A DNA stretch of 64,000 bases from Microbacterium sp. MPKO10 (GTDB taxonomy: Bacteria > Actinomycetota > Actinomycetes > Actinomycetales > Microbacteriaceae), in contig NZ_JAPCHX010000002.1 of the NCBI RefSeq assembly GCF_026107415.2, forward strand, positions 372,001 through 436,000. The letters run 5' to 3'. A model generated the notes under the pieces. It was not told the DNA's origin. It ran no database searches and saw nothing but the letters and a program-made list of their open reading frames with translations. Made by a program: the position numbers and the translations under genes. This document shows, in pieces, positions 53,934-63,265 of the stretch. The stretch's first letter is position 1, and each line of letters begins with the position of its first letter.

Positions 53934-55367
53934 ATGAGCGATAAGAAACTGGCCATCGTCATCCTCGCCGCTGGTCAGGGGACGCGAATGAAGTCCCGGC
54001 TGCCGAAGCTGCTCCATCCGATCGCCGGCGCCCCCATGCTCAGCCACGTTCTCGCGACCGCGCAAGCCCTCGACGCCGAGCATGTTGTCACCGTGGTGCG
54101 CCATGAGCGTGACCGCATCGCCGAGGTCGTGCAGAACGAGCTCCCTACAAGTCTCATCGTCGACCAGGACGAGATTCCGGGAACAGGGCGCGCGGTCGAG
54201 CAGGCCGTCGACGCGCTGCCCGGAGACTTCGATGGCGACGTGCTCGTGGTGAACGGAGACGTGCCGTTGCTGGACGCCGGAACGCTCTCTCAGCTGATCG
54301 GCAAGCACCGGTCGGCGCAGGCCGCCGCGACGCTGCTCTCCGCCATCCTCGATGACGCGACCGGGTATGGTCGCGTCATCCGCGAGAAAGACGGCTCACT
54401 CGACCGCATCATCGAGCAGAAGGACGCGTCGGCCGCCGAGCTCTCCGTCACCGAGATCAACGCGGGTGTGTACGTTTTCACGGCCGCGCCGCTGCGTCGT
54501 GAGCTCCCGAAGCTCACGACGGACAACGCTCAGGCGGAGAAGTACATCACCGACGTGATCGGTGCGCTGAAAGCATCCGGTCAGTTGATCTCCGCCGTCC
54601 CGGTTGCAGAGCCCTGGGTTGCTGAGGGCGTCAACGACCGGGTACAGCTGAGCGCGGCAGCGGCTCGGCTGAACGCACTGATCATCAGTGGATGGCAGCG
54701 CGAAGGCGTCACCGTGCAAGATCCGTCGTCAACCTGGATCGACATCAAGGCGACGCTCGCCCCCGACGTGACCATCAAGCCGGGCACTCAGATTTTGGGG
54801 TCCACAACCGTCGCCAGCGGCGCCGAGGTTGGGCCAGACACCACGCTTGTCGACTGTGAGATCGGCGAGGATGCTGTCGTGAAGCGCACGGATGCAACGC
54901 TCGCCGTGATCGGTGCCGGAGCAAGCGTCGGCCCGTTCGCCTACCTGCGCCCCAACACCGTGCTCGACGCCCGTGGAAAGATCGGCACCTTCGTCGAGAC
55001 CAAGAACTCGCACATCGGCGCAGAGAGCAAGGTGCCGCACCTCTCATACGTCGGCGACGCGACGGTCGGGGAAGGCGCCAACATCGGTGCCGGCACGATC
55101 TTCGCCAACTACGACGGCGTCAACAAGCATTCCTCCACGATCGGGTCGCACGTGCGCACCGGATCACACAATGTCTTCGTCGCACCGATCACGATTGGAG
55201 ACGGAGCCTACACGGGCGCCGGAACCGTGGTGCGCAAAGACGTCCCTGCCGGGGCGCTCGCCATCAACGTGGCGCCTCAGCGGAATATGGACGGCTGGGT
55301 GGAAACCAATCGTCCGGACACGGCAGCCGCACATGCAGCAGCAGCAGCCGCGGAAACTGAAGAATAA
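53934..55367 (+). CDS. glmU: bifunctional UDP-N-acetylglucosamine diphosphorylase / glucosamine-1-phosphate N-acetyltransferase
   Basis: A 477-residue enzyme making UDP-GlcNAc for peptidoglycan. The N-terminal uridyltransferase begins 'AIVILAAGQGTRMKSRLPK'. The C-terminal left-handed beta-helix has hexapeptide repeats and acetyltransferase motifs 'GTFVETKNSHIG' and 'GANIGAGTIFANYDGVNKH'. The C-terminus is Ala-rich. The ATG at 53934 directly follows tRNA-Gln. Its only Shine-Dalgarno sequence, GGAGG at 53923-53927, lies within the 3' strand of the tRNA. Confidence 0.94.
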   Translation: MSDKKLAIVILAAGQGTRMKSRLPKLLHPIAGAPMLSHVLATAQALDAEHVVTVVRHERDRIAEVVQNELPTSLIVDQDEIPGTGRAVEQAVDALPGDFDGDVLVVNGDVPLLDAGTLSQLIGKHRSAQAAATLLSAILDDATGYGRVIREKDGSLDRIIEQKDASAAELSVTEINAGVYVFTAAPLRRELPKLTTDNAQAEKYITDVIGALKASGQLISAVPVAEPWVAEGVNDRVQLSAAAARLNALIISGWQREGVTVQDPSSTWIDIKATLAPDVTIKPGTQILGSTTVASGAEVGPDTTLVDCEIGEDAVVKRTDATLAVIGAGASVGPFAYLRPNTVLDARGKIGTFVETKNSHIGAESKVPHLSYVGDATVGEGANIGAGTIFANYDGVNKHSSTIGSHVRTGSHNVFVAPITIGDGAYTGAGTVVRKDVPAGALAINVAPQRNMDGWVETNRPDTAAAHAAAAAAETEE

Positions 55368-55405
55368 TAGGCTGCAACGTCGCACCGCGACAGAAAGCAG
55401 GGGTT

Positions 55406-56383
55406 GTGTCAGGAATCAAAGCTTCGGGGCAGAAACGGCTCGTCCTCGTCTCAGGACGAGCGCACCCGGAACTCGCAGAGAATATCGCCGGTGAACTCGG
55501 CTCAGAGCTGGTCCCGACCGATGCCCGCACTTTCGCAAACGGCGAGATCTACGCGCGGTTCGACGAGAGCGTCCGCGGGTGCGATGCGTTCGTCATTCAA
55601 TCGCACTCCACGCCGATCAACGAGTGGCTCATGGAGCAGCTCATCATGGTCGACGCGCTGAAGCGTGCCTCGGCCAAGCGCATCACCGTCGTGGCTCCCT
55701 TCTACCCGTATGCGCGTCAGGACAAGAAGGGGCGCGGTCGTGAGCCGATTTCGGCACGCCTTGTCGCTGACCTCTTCAAGACCGCGGGTGCTGACCGCAT
55801 CATGTCCGTCGACCTGCATGCGGCGCAGATTCAGGGGTTCTTCGACGGCCCCGTCGACCACCTCTTCGCCATGCCCGTGCTCCTCGAGTACTTCAAAGAG
55901 CGGCTCGACCCCGAGAACCTCACCGTGGTCTCGCCCGACATGGGGCGCGTGCGTGTTGCCGACAACTGGAGCGATAAGCTCGGCGCTCCGCTCGCCATCA
56001 TCCACAAGCGTCGTGACCCGCTCGTTCCCAACCAGGTTTCGGTGCACGAGATCGTCGGAGATGTGAAGGGTCGGGTGTGCCTGCTCGTCGATGATCTCAT
56101 CGACACGGGGCGCACCATCGTGAAGGCGGCTGAGGCGCTGAAAGAGAACGGCGCCACCGGCGTCGTCGTCGCGTCGACGCACGCCGTGTTCAGCGACCCG
56201 GCACCAGAGATCCTGCAGTCGTCGTCGATCGACAAGGTCGTCGTCACCGACACACTGCCGCTCTCGGATGCGCAGACCTTCGAGAAGCTTGAGGTGCTTT
56301 CGATCGCCCCACTGCTGGCTCGTGCCATTCGCGAGGTCTTCGAAGACGGCTCGGTCACGAGTCTCTTCGACGGTGCCGCCTAG
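55406..56383 (+). CDS. prs: ribose-phosphate pyrophosphokinase
   Basis: A 325-residue PRPP synthetase making phosphoribosyl pyrophosphate from ribose-5-phosphate and ATP. Visible motifs are 'FANGEIYARF', the ATP flag region 'YPYARQDKKGRGREPIS', 'DLHAAQIQGFFDGPVDHL' and the PRPP loop 'LVDDLIDTGRTIVKA'. The GTG at 55406 follows GCAGGGG. It lies 38 bp after glmU, a conserved pairing. Confidence 0.95.
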   Translation: MSGIKASGQKRLVLVSGRAHPELAENIAGELGSELVPTDARTFANGEIYARFDESVRGCDAFVIQSHSTPINEWLMEQLIMVDALKRASAKRITVVAPFYPYARQDKKGRGREPISARLVADLFKTAGADRIMSVDLHAAQIQGFFDGPVDHLFAMPVLLEYFKERLDPENLTVVSPDMGRVRVADNWSDKLGAPLAIIHKRRDPLVPNQVSVHEIVGDVKGRVCLLVDDLIDTGRTIVKAAEALKENGATGVVVASTHAVFSDPAPEILQSSSIDKVVVTDTLPLSDAQTFEKLEVLSIAPLLARAIREVFEDGSVTSLFDGAA

Positions 56384-56406
56384 CGGCCTGAATCATCACA
56401 GCAGGG

Positions 56407-56438
56407 GTGCCTCCGCGGATCGTCTTCTGCGGGGGCAC
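56407..56438 (+). terminator. terminator hairpin after prs
   Basis: GTGCCTCCGC (56407-56416) pairs with GCGGGGGCAC (56429-56438) over 10 bp with one U-G wobble and a 12-nt loop, just before the convergent LysR gene. A short TTATCTTCT follows a few bases on. Confidence 0.6.
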
Positions 56439-56462
56439 TTGCGCGTTATCTTCTATTCGAGG

Positions 56463-57392
56463 TCATGAACGGGGCGAAACGGGCAAGATCAGATCGTCGG
56501 CGAGCATATCGATATTGTCGACCAGGGTGCGCACGCTGATGTCGTCGCCTGCTTCACGCCGGTGGACGAGTTGGACCTCAAGTGACCATTCGGGCATTCG
56601 GAGGGGGAGCGTGACGGCTCGACCGTCGAGAAGCGCGGATCGTGCGGCAAACTCGGGGACGATGCCGACGACGTTCGATGTCTCGACGAGCTCGAGCACG
56701 GTCGATGGCAACCCGATGAGATGAACGTTGTTCTGGCCTGTGTGCGGCGTCTCGTCGAACGTGCCGGCGAGCGCGACAGCCTCGGGACCCCATCGGTAGA
56801 TGGCGACCCCAGATGCTCGAGCGTCGTCCAGTGCTGCGGCATCAGCCTCAGCGAGCGGATGCTGCGCCGAGACAACGGCGCGCATCGGTGAACGGCAGAC
56901 CTCATGTCCCGTCACACTGGCGGGCAGCGGAGTGTTGATGACCAGCCCCGTGGATGCTGTTCCATCGAGGATGAACTCGATCACCTCTTTGCTGTGTGCC
57001 ACGCGGCAGTCTCCGGTGATGTTCATCGTTGACCACAGATTGAGGATGCGCGGGTAGACCACCCAGCCAAGACTTGCGGGAACAGCTGCAACCGCTCGTC
57101 GTGACTGGTCAGACAGCACGGCGTGATGCGCCTCTTCGAGAATTGTCAGCGTGCGCTGCGCGTATGAGAGAAACGTGCGGCCCTCCGCGGTCAGCTGCGA
57201 TCCACGCGGTGTCCGGATGAAGAGCTGACAGCCGAGCTTCTCTTCAAGCCGTGTGATCCGTGTGCTTGCAGACGGGGTGGCGATGAGAAGCTTTTGCGCT
57301 GCGCGCCCGAAGCTTCCGGAGCGGGCGATCTCGACGAAAACCGAGAGATCGAGGGTCTCCACGTTCTCCATGCGACTTGTGTCCATCGGCAT
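56463..57392 (-). CDS. LysR family transcriptional regulator
   Basis: A 309-residue regulator: an N-terminal HTH ('SFGRAAQKLLIATPSASTRI') and a LysR effector domain. Of two near starts, I use ATG 57392; an ATG seven codons in (MENVE) is possible. It is divergent from an amino-acid ABC importer plus C-S lyase operon, with a classic T-N11-A palindrome in the gap, so it probably controls that operon in response to a sulfur amino acid or its product. Confidence 0.88.
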   Translation of the reverse strand: MPMDTSRMENVETLDLSVFVEIARSGSFGRAAQKLLIATPSASTRITRLEEKLGCQLFIRTPRGSQLTAEGRTFLSYAQRTLTILEEAHHAVLSDQSRRAVAAVPASLGWVVYPRILNLWSTMNITGDCRVAHSKEVIEFILDGTASTGLVINTPLPASVTGHEVCRSPMRAVVSAQHPLAEADAAALDDARASGVAIYRWGPEAVALAGTFDETPHTGQNNVHLIGLPSTVLELVETSNVVGIVPEFAARSALLDGRAVTLPLRMPEWSLEVQLVHRREAGDDISVRTLVDNIDMLADDLILPVSPRS

Positions 57393-57416
57393 ACAGCATC
57401 CATTTCTTCCGCGCTC

Positions 57417-57431
57417 TTAGCCTGTTGCTAA
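57417..57431. promoter_or_regulatory. LysR box (T-N11-A palindrome)
   Basis: TTAGC, spacer CTGTT, GCTAA: a perfect inverted repeat of LysR-box form between the LysR gene and the ABC operon. Two further dyads follow, an imperfect one around TGACCTTAGTCA (57435-57446) and the palindrome TAGTGCACTA (57456-57465); they may be activation sites. Confidence 0.6.
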
Positions 57432-57518
57432 CACTGACCTTAGTCAAGTGATGTCTAGTGCACTACCGGTTCGTTTGGAACACTACTGAAGAACCCGTCA
57501 TCGACAGAGGAGGAAACA

Positions 57519-58427
57519 ATGAAGTTCCCCAAGACCATCAGGCGTGGGGTGCTCGGAGCCGCCGGGGCGTTCTCCGCCATGAGCCTGCTCGCCGCGTGCA
57601 ATGCCGTCGTGCCCAATCAGGCAGACGCCGCTGACCAGGATTCGAGCTCCTCCAGCTCGTCCGGCCTGCCGGAGCGCATTGTCGACGCGGGGCAGATCGT
57701 TATCGCTACGGGTGAGAACACCGTGCCCACTCACTTCCTCAAGGATGGCGAGCTCGTCGGATTCAACATTGACATTGCCGAGGCTCTGGAAGAAGAGCTC
57801 GGCGTCACCGTGAAGCTCGTCGTCGTTCCGTTCGACAGCCTCCTTGGTGGAATCGCTGCGGGCCGCTACGACGCCGGTCTGTACAACGTCAGTGATCGGG
57901 CTGATCGCCGGGAGGTCGTGGATTTCGTCGACTATGCGAATTCTGGCTCGGTTGTTGTGACGCGCAAGGGAGAAGCGAACGGCATCGGCACCAGCATCGA
58001 GTCATTGTGCGGACACACCATCGGGGTGAACGGCGGCGGAAACGAGTTCTCGATACTCGACGATCAGAAGAACACCTGCGCCGATAACGGGAAAGAGCCG
58101 TACGCCTTAGAGACGTTTCAAGATGATGGAGCGACGCGACAGGCGCTCCTCAGCGGACGGATTGAAGCCATCGTCGATGGGATGACGGCTACGCCGTACA
58201 TGGTCTCCCAGCACGAGGACGAGATGGAGCTGATCGGAAAGCTCGAGGGCGACAGCGCGCCACTCGGAATGCCTGTGGCGAAAGATCAGCCGCAGCTCGT
58301 GAACGCGCTCATGGCCGCGTGGGAAAGCCTTCTCGAGAGCGGGACCTATAGCGATGTCGCTGAGAAATGGTCTGAAGAGGCGCTCGTCCCCGATGAGATC
58401 ACGATCAACGACGGGGAGGGGCTATGA
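57519..58427 (+). CDS. amino-acid ABC transporter substrate-binding lipoprotein
   Basis: A 302-residue family-3 binding protein. The lipobox is LAAC (Cys27), followed by a Ser-rich linker. 'HFLKDGELVGFNIDIAEALE' and 'GRYDAGLYNVSDRADRREVV' are typical of polar amino-acid binders. The neighbouring PatB-type lyase suggests a cystine-, cystathionine- or S-conjugate-like ligand. The ATG at 57519 follows GAGGAGG. The stop overlaps the permease start (ATGA). Confidence 0.88.
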   Translation: MKFPKTIRRGVLGAAGAFSAMSLLAACNAVVPNQADAADQDSSSSSSSGLPERIVDAGQIVIATGENTVPTHFLKDGELVGFNIDIAEALEEELGVTVKLVVVPFDSLLGGIAAGRYDAGLYNVSDRADRREVVDFVDYANSGSVVVTRKGEANGIGTSIESLCGHTIGVNGGGNEFSILDDQKNTCADNGKEPYALETFQDDGATRQALLSGRIEAIVDGMTATPYMVSQHEDEMELIGKLEGDSAPLGMPVAKDQPQLVNALMAAWESLLESGTYSDVAEKWSEEALVPDEITINDGEGL

Positions 58428-59377
58428 CTGCCAACGTCGCCGTGCCTTCGCCGACAAAGCGAGACGAATTCGCGCCGCTGCCTCCCATCAAGGCAAAGAG
58501 CCGCATCAGCTGGAGCCGGGTTCTGACACTCGTGATCCTGCTCTGGGTCGTGATCGCATTCGTCGTCGGGGCAGCGACAAATGAACGCCTGGACTGGGGC
58601 GCCGTCGCCACCTACCTTTTCGACCCGAGAATTCTCGAGGGGCTTCGGACAACGCTTGTCCTTACCGCCGTCTCCATGGCCATTGCCACGGTGCTCGGTG
58701 TCGTCCTGGCGCTCATGGCACTCACGAAGGACCCGACACCTCGAGCGTTCGCCCGCACGTACATCACGGTCTTTCGCAGCATCCCTCCAATGGTGCAACT
58801 GCTGTTCTGGTATTTCCTCGCCGCGATCCTTCCGACAATCACCATCGGGATTCCCTTTGGACCGGATCTCGTCACGTTCGACACCAACCTGCTGATCACC
58901 CAGTTCGCGGCGGCTCTGCTCGGCTTGAGCCTGGGCGAGGCAGCGTTTCTCGCGGAGTATATCCGCGGCGGAATCCTTTCGGTGCCCCGCGGCCAGAGTG
59001 AGGCGGCTGCCGCGTGCGGACTCACACCGGCGAAGACGTTCTTCCGGGTGGTGTTCCCACAGGCAATCCGCGTGATCCTGCCGGCCTACGGAAACTCGCT
59101 GATCAGCCAAGTGAAGAACACGGCGATGGTCTTCGTCATCGGCGCTGGCGACCTCATGACCGAAGCACAGCTGATCTACTCGCAGAACTTTCAGCAGATA
59201 CCACTCCTGATCGTCGTGAGCATCTGGTACCTCGTGATCGTCGTCATCCTCACGCAGGTGCAGCGACGAATCGAGAACCACTATTCGCGTGGCTACACCC
59301 GACGCACGGAGAAAAGTCCCGCTCGTCGGCAGCCGCTTACCGCTGACTCAGATCGACCCCGCGAGGTGACGTCATGA
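58424..59377 (+). CDS. amino-acid ABC transporter permease (HisM/GlnP family)
   Basis: A 317-residue permease with an extended cytoplasmic N-terminus (about 27 residues) and five or six helices. The EAA loop is 'SVPRGQSEAAAACGLTPAKT'. It is a single permease, probably acting as a homodimer. The basic C-terminal tail is long. It overlaps the ATPase gene by ATGA. Confidence 0.88.
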   Translation: MTANVAVPSPTKRDEFAPLPPIKAKSRISWSRVLTLVILLWVVIAFVVGAATNERLDWGAVATYLFDPRILEGLRTTLVLTAVSMAIATVLGVVLALMALTKDPTPRAFARTYITVFRSIPPMVQLLFWYFLAAILPTITIGIPFGPDLVTFDTNLLITQFAAALLGLSLGEAAFLAEYIRGGILSVPRGQSEAAAACGLTPAKTFFRVVFPQAIRVILPAYGNSLISQVKNTAMVFVIGAGDLMTEAQLIYSQNFQQIPLLIVVSIWYLVIVVILTQVQRRIENHYSRGYTRRTEKSPARRQPLTADSDRPREVTS

Positions 59378-60195
59378 CCGCTACACAGCCCACGCTTGCC
59401 GAGACGCGCGACTCGGATCCCATCATTCACGTCCGCGACGTTCACAAGTCGTACGGACAGGTCGAGGCCCTGCGCGGGGTCTCACTCCAGGTCAAGCGAG
59501 GAGAAGTCGTTGCCCTGATCGGCCCGTCGGGCTCGGGAAAGAGCACGCTTCTCCGGTGCATCAACCATCTCGAGACTCCCACCGGGGGAGTCGTCCAGGT
59601 AGCAGGTCACGTCATGGGATACGCGGAGAAGCGGGGGTATCTGCGCGAATGCAATCAGCGCACCCTCGCGCGTCAGCGTCGATCGACGGGCATGGTCTTT
59701 CAGCACTTCGACCTATTCGCTCATCGCACGGCGCTGGAGAATGTCATGGAGGGGCCGACGAGTGGGTTGGGCGAGGCTCGGGGAGCGGCCCGTGCTCGTG
59801 CTCACGAGCTTCTGGCGCTGGTGGGGCTGGCTGAGAAAGCCGGAGCGTATCCATCCGAACTGTCGGGAGGGCAGCAGCAGCGCGTCGCAATCGCGCGTGC
59901 TCTCTCCACACGGCCCGACGTTCTGCTTCTTGATGAGCCGACGTCCGCGCTCGACCCCGAGCTTGTCGGTGAAGTCCTCGACGTCGTCACAGATCTCGCT
60001 CGCCAGGGCGTGACCATGGTGGTTGCAACGCACGAGATCACCTTCGCCGAAGACGTGGCGACGACCGTCTACTTCATGGAGAAGGGATCGGTCGTCGAAT
60101 CGGGAAGCCCCCGTGAGGTGATTCGGAACCCCGTGGAAGCGCGTACAGCGCAGTTTCTCACCCACATCAGCGCGGCTCGAACGGCAACGACCTGA
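59374..60195 (+). CDS. amino-acid ABC transporter ATP-binding protein (GlnQ family)
   Basis: A 273-residue ATPase. Walker A is 'GPSGSGKSTLLRCI', the signature is 'LSGGQQQRVAIARAL', and Walker B is 'VLLLDEPTSALDP'. A 15-residue insert ('GYAEKRGYLRECNQRTLA') precedes the Q loop. It powers the importer and lies 53 bp before the lyase gene. Confidence 0.9.
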   Translation: MTATQPTLAETRDSDPIIHVRDVHKSYGQVEALRGVSLQVKRGEVVALIGPSGSGKSTLLRCINHLETPTGGVVQVAGHVMGYAEKRGYLRECNQRTLARQRRSTGMVFQHFDLFAHRTALENVMEGPTSGLGEARGAARARAHELLALVGLAEKAGAYPSELSGGQQQRVAIARALSTRPDVLLLDEPTSALDPELVGEVLDVVTDLARQGVTMVVATHEITFAEDVATTVYFMEKGSVVESGSPREVIRNPVEARTAQFLTHISAARTATT

Positions 60196-60248
60196 CTCGG
60201 CACCGTTTCGGCGGCGCCACGCACGCATCGACACGAGAAAAGGAAGAA

Positions 60249-61442
60249 ATGAAGATCAGCGACTGGACCATTGACGACTCGCGGGCGCGGGGTTGCAAGC
60301 GATGGGGAGTGTATCCGTCCTCGACGATCGACCTGACGGTCGCCGAAATGGATTTCCCCGTCGCCGAGCCGATCCAGAATGCGGTACAGGATGCTGTCGG
60401 CAGGCAGGCCTTCGGATACCCGATTCCGGACTCCGACAGCACCCTGCCGGCGGTGGCCAGCCAGTGGCTTGGTACACAGGGCGTGTCCGTCCCTCCCCAG
60501 CAGGTTCGGCTGATTTCCGACATCATCAAGGGACTCACGAACGCGATCCGGTACTTCACTGCTCCCGGAACTCCTGTCGCTGTGATCACTCCGACGTACA
60601 GTCGGTTTCTCGATGCGATCACAGCGGCCGAGAGGCTGATCTACCAGGTGCCCATGACGAGGAAGCCCGATCGCTATGAGCTTGATCTCGACGCCCTCGA
60701 GAACGCGTTCAAGAACGGCTCGGGCTCGCTGATCCTGTGCAACCCCGTGAACCCGACAGGGCATGTCTTCACGCGCTCGGAGCTGACGGCGATCAGCGAT
60801 CTCGCTGAGCGTTATCGGATACGGGTCTTCGCCGATGAGGTGCATGCCCCGATCCGCTATGGTCGAGAGTTCATCCCCTACTCAAGCATTGGATCGCGGG
60901 CGGCGGAACACAGCATCACGTTCACAAGCGCCAGCAAAGCGTGGAACATTCCGGGTCTTCGATGCGCGTTCATCGCCTTCACGAATGAGGCCGACAACCG
61001 CACGTGGGAGCGGATACCGCGCGCGGCTAAGGGAGGGATCTCGCCCCTGGGGATGGTCGCAACCGAAGCCGCACTGACGTCAGGTGGACCGTGGCTCACC
61101 GAGGCGATCGAGGTTCTCCGCGGAAACCGGGACGCCATGGTCACCGCGCTCAGCGAAAACGGGCTAGGTCACATCATGATCCCGCCAGATGCCACCTATC
61201 TCGCCTGGCTCGATCTGCGCGAGTTCGAGCTTTCTGACGCTGCAGAGTATCTGCGCGACACGGCAGCTGTTGCCACGACTCCCGGAGGAGAGCACGGAGC
61301 TGTGGAGAGCAGCTTCGTACGCGTCAATTTCGCGACACCGCGAGACATCCTTCTTGAGGCCGTCGATCGGATGACATCGGCGCTTCTGGGCACACGTCAA
61401 CGAGACACGATTCTCGGTGAGTATGAGGTGGCGTCCCACTGA
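60249..61442 (+). CDS. PatB/MalY-type PLP-dependent C-S lyase
   Basis: A 397-residue fold-type I PLP enzyme. The Schiff-base lysine is K230 in 'SASKAWNIPGLRCAF', and D196-E197-V-H is the cofactor-binding segment typical of MalY/PatB cystathionine beta-lyases. The likely reaction is beta-elimination of cystathionine, cystine or S-substituted cysteine to pyruvate, ammonia and a thiol. The ATG at 60249 follows AAAGGAAG. Co-transcription with the importer suggests scavenging of a sulfur compound. Confidence 0.85.
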   Translation: MKISDWTIDDSRARGCKRWGVYPSSTIDLTVAEMDFPVAEPIQNAVQDAVGRQAFGYPIPDSDSTLPAVASQWLGTQGVSVPPQQVRLISDIIKGLTNAIRYFTAPGTPVAVITPTYSRFLDAITAAERLIYQVPMTRKPDRYELDLDALENAFKNGSGSLILCNPVNPTGHVFTRSELTAISDLAERYRIRVFADEVHAPIRYGREFIPYSSIGSRAAEHSITFTSASKAWNIPGLRCAFIAFTNEADNRTWERIPRAAKGGISPLGMVATEAALTSGGPWLTEAIEVLRGNRDAMVTALSENGLGHIMIPPDATYLAWLDLREFELSDAAEYLRDTAAVATTPGGEHGAVESSFVRVNFATPRDILLEAVDRMTSALLGTRQRDTILGEYEVASH

Positions 61443-61449
61443 CACAGGA

Positions 61450-61484
61450 GAAAAGCCCCGCGGACCAGATCCGCGGGGCTTTTC
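61450..61484. terminator. strong bidirectional terminator
   Basis: A perfect 15-bp stem (61450-61464 with 61470-61484; arms GAAAAGCCCCGCGGA and its complement) around CCAGA, with A/T-rich ends on both sides, lies between convergent genes. This is a textbook intrinsic terminator. Confidence 0.92.
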
Positions 61485-61501
61485 CTGTCACTCGATAGTG
61501 C

Positions 61502-62953
61502 TCAGTGCGTGTCTTCGGCATTCACTTCACTGCGGTCACCGGACCACAGCGTGTGGAACGTGCCCTCTTTGTCGACGCGCTTGTAGGTGTGCGCACCGAA
61601 GAAGTCGCGCTGGCCCTGCACGAGTGCAGCGGGCAGACGGTCGGCACGCAGCCCGTCGTAATACGACAGCGACGATGAGAACGCAGGCGCCGGGATGCCG
61701 GACTGGGCAGCGCCCGCGACGATGCGCCGCCACGAATCCTGCGCCGTCGAGACGATCTCGGTGAAGAATGGTGCGGTGACGAGAGCGACAAGGTCGGGGT
61801 TCTCTTCGTACGCCTCCGTGATGCGATTCAGGAAGCGCGCGCGAATGATGCAGCCGCCACGCCAGATCTTCGCGATGTCGCCCTTCTTGATGTCCCATCC
61901 GTACTGCTCGGCACCGGCGACGATCTCGTCGAATCCCTGCGAGTACGCGATGATCTTCGATGCGTAGAGCGCTTGCCGCACGTCTTCGATGAATGCGTCA
62001 GCATCCTGAACCTGCCACGCACTGGAGGGCCCGGGGAGCGAGGATGCCGCCGCGCGCTGCGCCGGCTTCGACGACAGCGACCGCGCGAACACGGCCTCGG
62101 CGATTCCCGAGACGGGGATGCCAAGATCAAGCGCCGTCTGCACGGTCCACGCTCCGGTGCCTTTCGCTCCGGCCTGGTCGAGGATGACGTCGACGAGCGG
62201 CTTGTCTGTGGTCGCGTCAACCTGACGGAGCACCTCTGCGGTGATCTCGATGAGGTACGACTCGAGCTCGCCGGTGTTCCACTCGGCGAAGATGTCGGCG
62301 ATCTCTGCCGGGGTCTTGCCCGTGCCGCGGCGGATGAGGTCGTAAGCCTCGGCGATGAGCTGCATGTCGGCGTATTCGATGCCGTTGTGCACCATCTTGA
62401 CGAAGTGGCCGGCACCGTCGGTACCGACGTGCGTGACGCAGGGCTCGCCTTCGGCGACGGCGGCAATCGACTTCAGGATCGGGCCGAGCGTTTCCCAGGC
62501 TTCGGCCGAGCCGCCGGGCATGATGCTCGGTCCGAGCAGTGCGCCCTCTTCGCCGCCCGAGATGCCAGCGCCGACGAAGTTGATTCCGGTGTCGCGCACA
62601 GCCTTCTCACGGCGAATCGTGTCCGTGAACAGGGCGTTGCCGCCGTCGACGATGATGTCGCCGGGCTCGAAGTGCTCGGTGAGCTGGTTGATGACAGCAT
62701 CCGTGCCCGCACCGGCCTTGACCATGATGATGGCTGTGCGCGGAGTCGACAGCGATGCCACGAAGTCCTCGATCGACTCGGAGGCGATGAACCCGGCGTC
62801 CGGGAACTCCTCGACGACGGCGCGGGTCTTCTCGGGCGAGCGGTTGTAGATTGCGACAGTGTTTCCTTCGCGACTTGCCAGGTTGCGCGCGAGATTGGAG
62901 CCCATCACCGCCATCCCGATGACGCCGATGTTGGCCTGTGCGGTATCCGCCAT
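61502..62953 (-). CDS. gnd: 6-phosphogluconate dehydrogenase (decarboxylating)
   Basis: A 483-residue enzyme of the oxidative pentose phosphate pathway; it converts 6-phosphogluconate to ribulose-5-phosphate with NADP+ reduction. The dinucleotide motif is 'IGVIGMAVMGSNLARNLA', the substrate motif is 'GAGISGGEEGA', and the signature is 'ILDQAGAKGTGAWT'. The ATG at 62953 follows GAGGAG; the frame stays open far upstream without homology. Confidence 0.95.
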   Translation of the reverse strand: MADTAQANIGVIGMAVMGSNLARNLASREGNTVAIYNRSPEKTRAVVEEFPDAGFIASESIEDFVASLSTPRTAIIMVKAGAGTDAVINQLTEHFEPGDIIVDGGNALFTDTIRREKAVRDTGINFVGAGISGGEEGALLGPSIMPGGSAEAWETLGPILKSIAAVAEGEPCVTHVGTDGAGHFVKMVHNGIEYADMQLIAEAYDLIRRGTGKTPAEIADIFAEWNTGELESYLIEITAEVLRQVDATTDKPLVDVILDQAGAKGTGAWTVQTALDLGIPVSGIAEAVFARSLSSKPAQRAAASSLPGPSSAWQVQDADAFIEDVRQALYASKIIAYSQGFDEIVAGAEQYGWDIKKGDIAKIWRGGCIIRARFLNRITEAYEENPDLVALVTAPFFTEIVSTAQDSWRRIVAGAAQSGIPAPAFSSSLSYYDGLRADRLPAALVQGQRDFFGAHTYKRVDKEGTFHTLWSGDRSEVNAEDTH

Positions 62954-63265
62954 GAGATCTCCTCGTTTGTCTGTGGGCGAAAGGGAAAGTCGTATGCGCA
63001 CGCATGACTGGCAGGTGCACCGGAGTTCTGCAACGCTGGAGATTCCAGGGTCAACGCTAGCAAATGGGGTGTGCAGGGTCGCGCAGATGACGACATGCTC
63101 TTCGTTGCGCGAGTGACTGAGGCTGAGCGCGACGGTGTGCGGAGCCCGTGGAGCGCAGTCTCCGGCATACTCAAGCACAGACGTCGCCACTGCGCCGAAG
63201 CGGAAGTTCCTTCTCCGTAACTGAGGTGTACCTTTCATTCTGAACCGAAACAAGGAGAGATCCCC
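62954..63265. other. 312-bp divergent intergenic region
   Basis: It holds the promoters of gnd (leftward) and the mannonate dehydratase gene (rightward). I found no clear palindromic operator, RNA or small gene. Confidence 0.4.
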
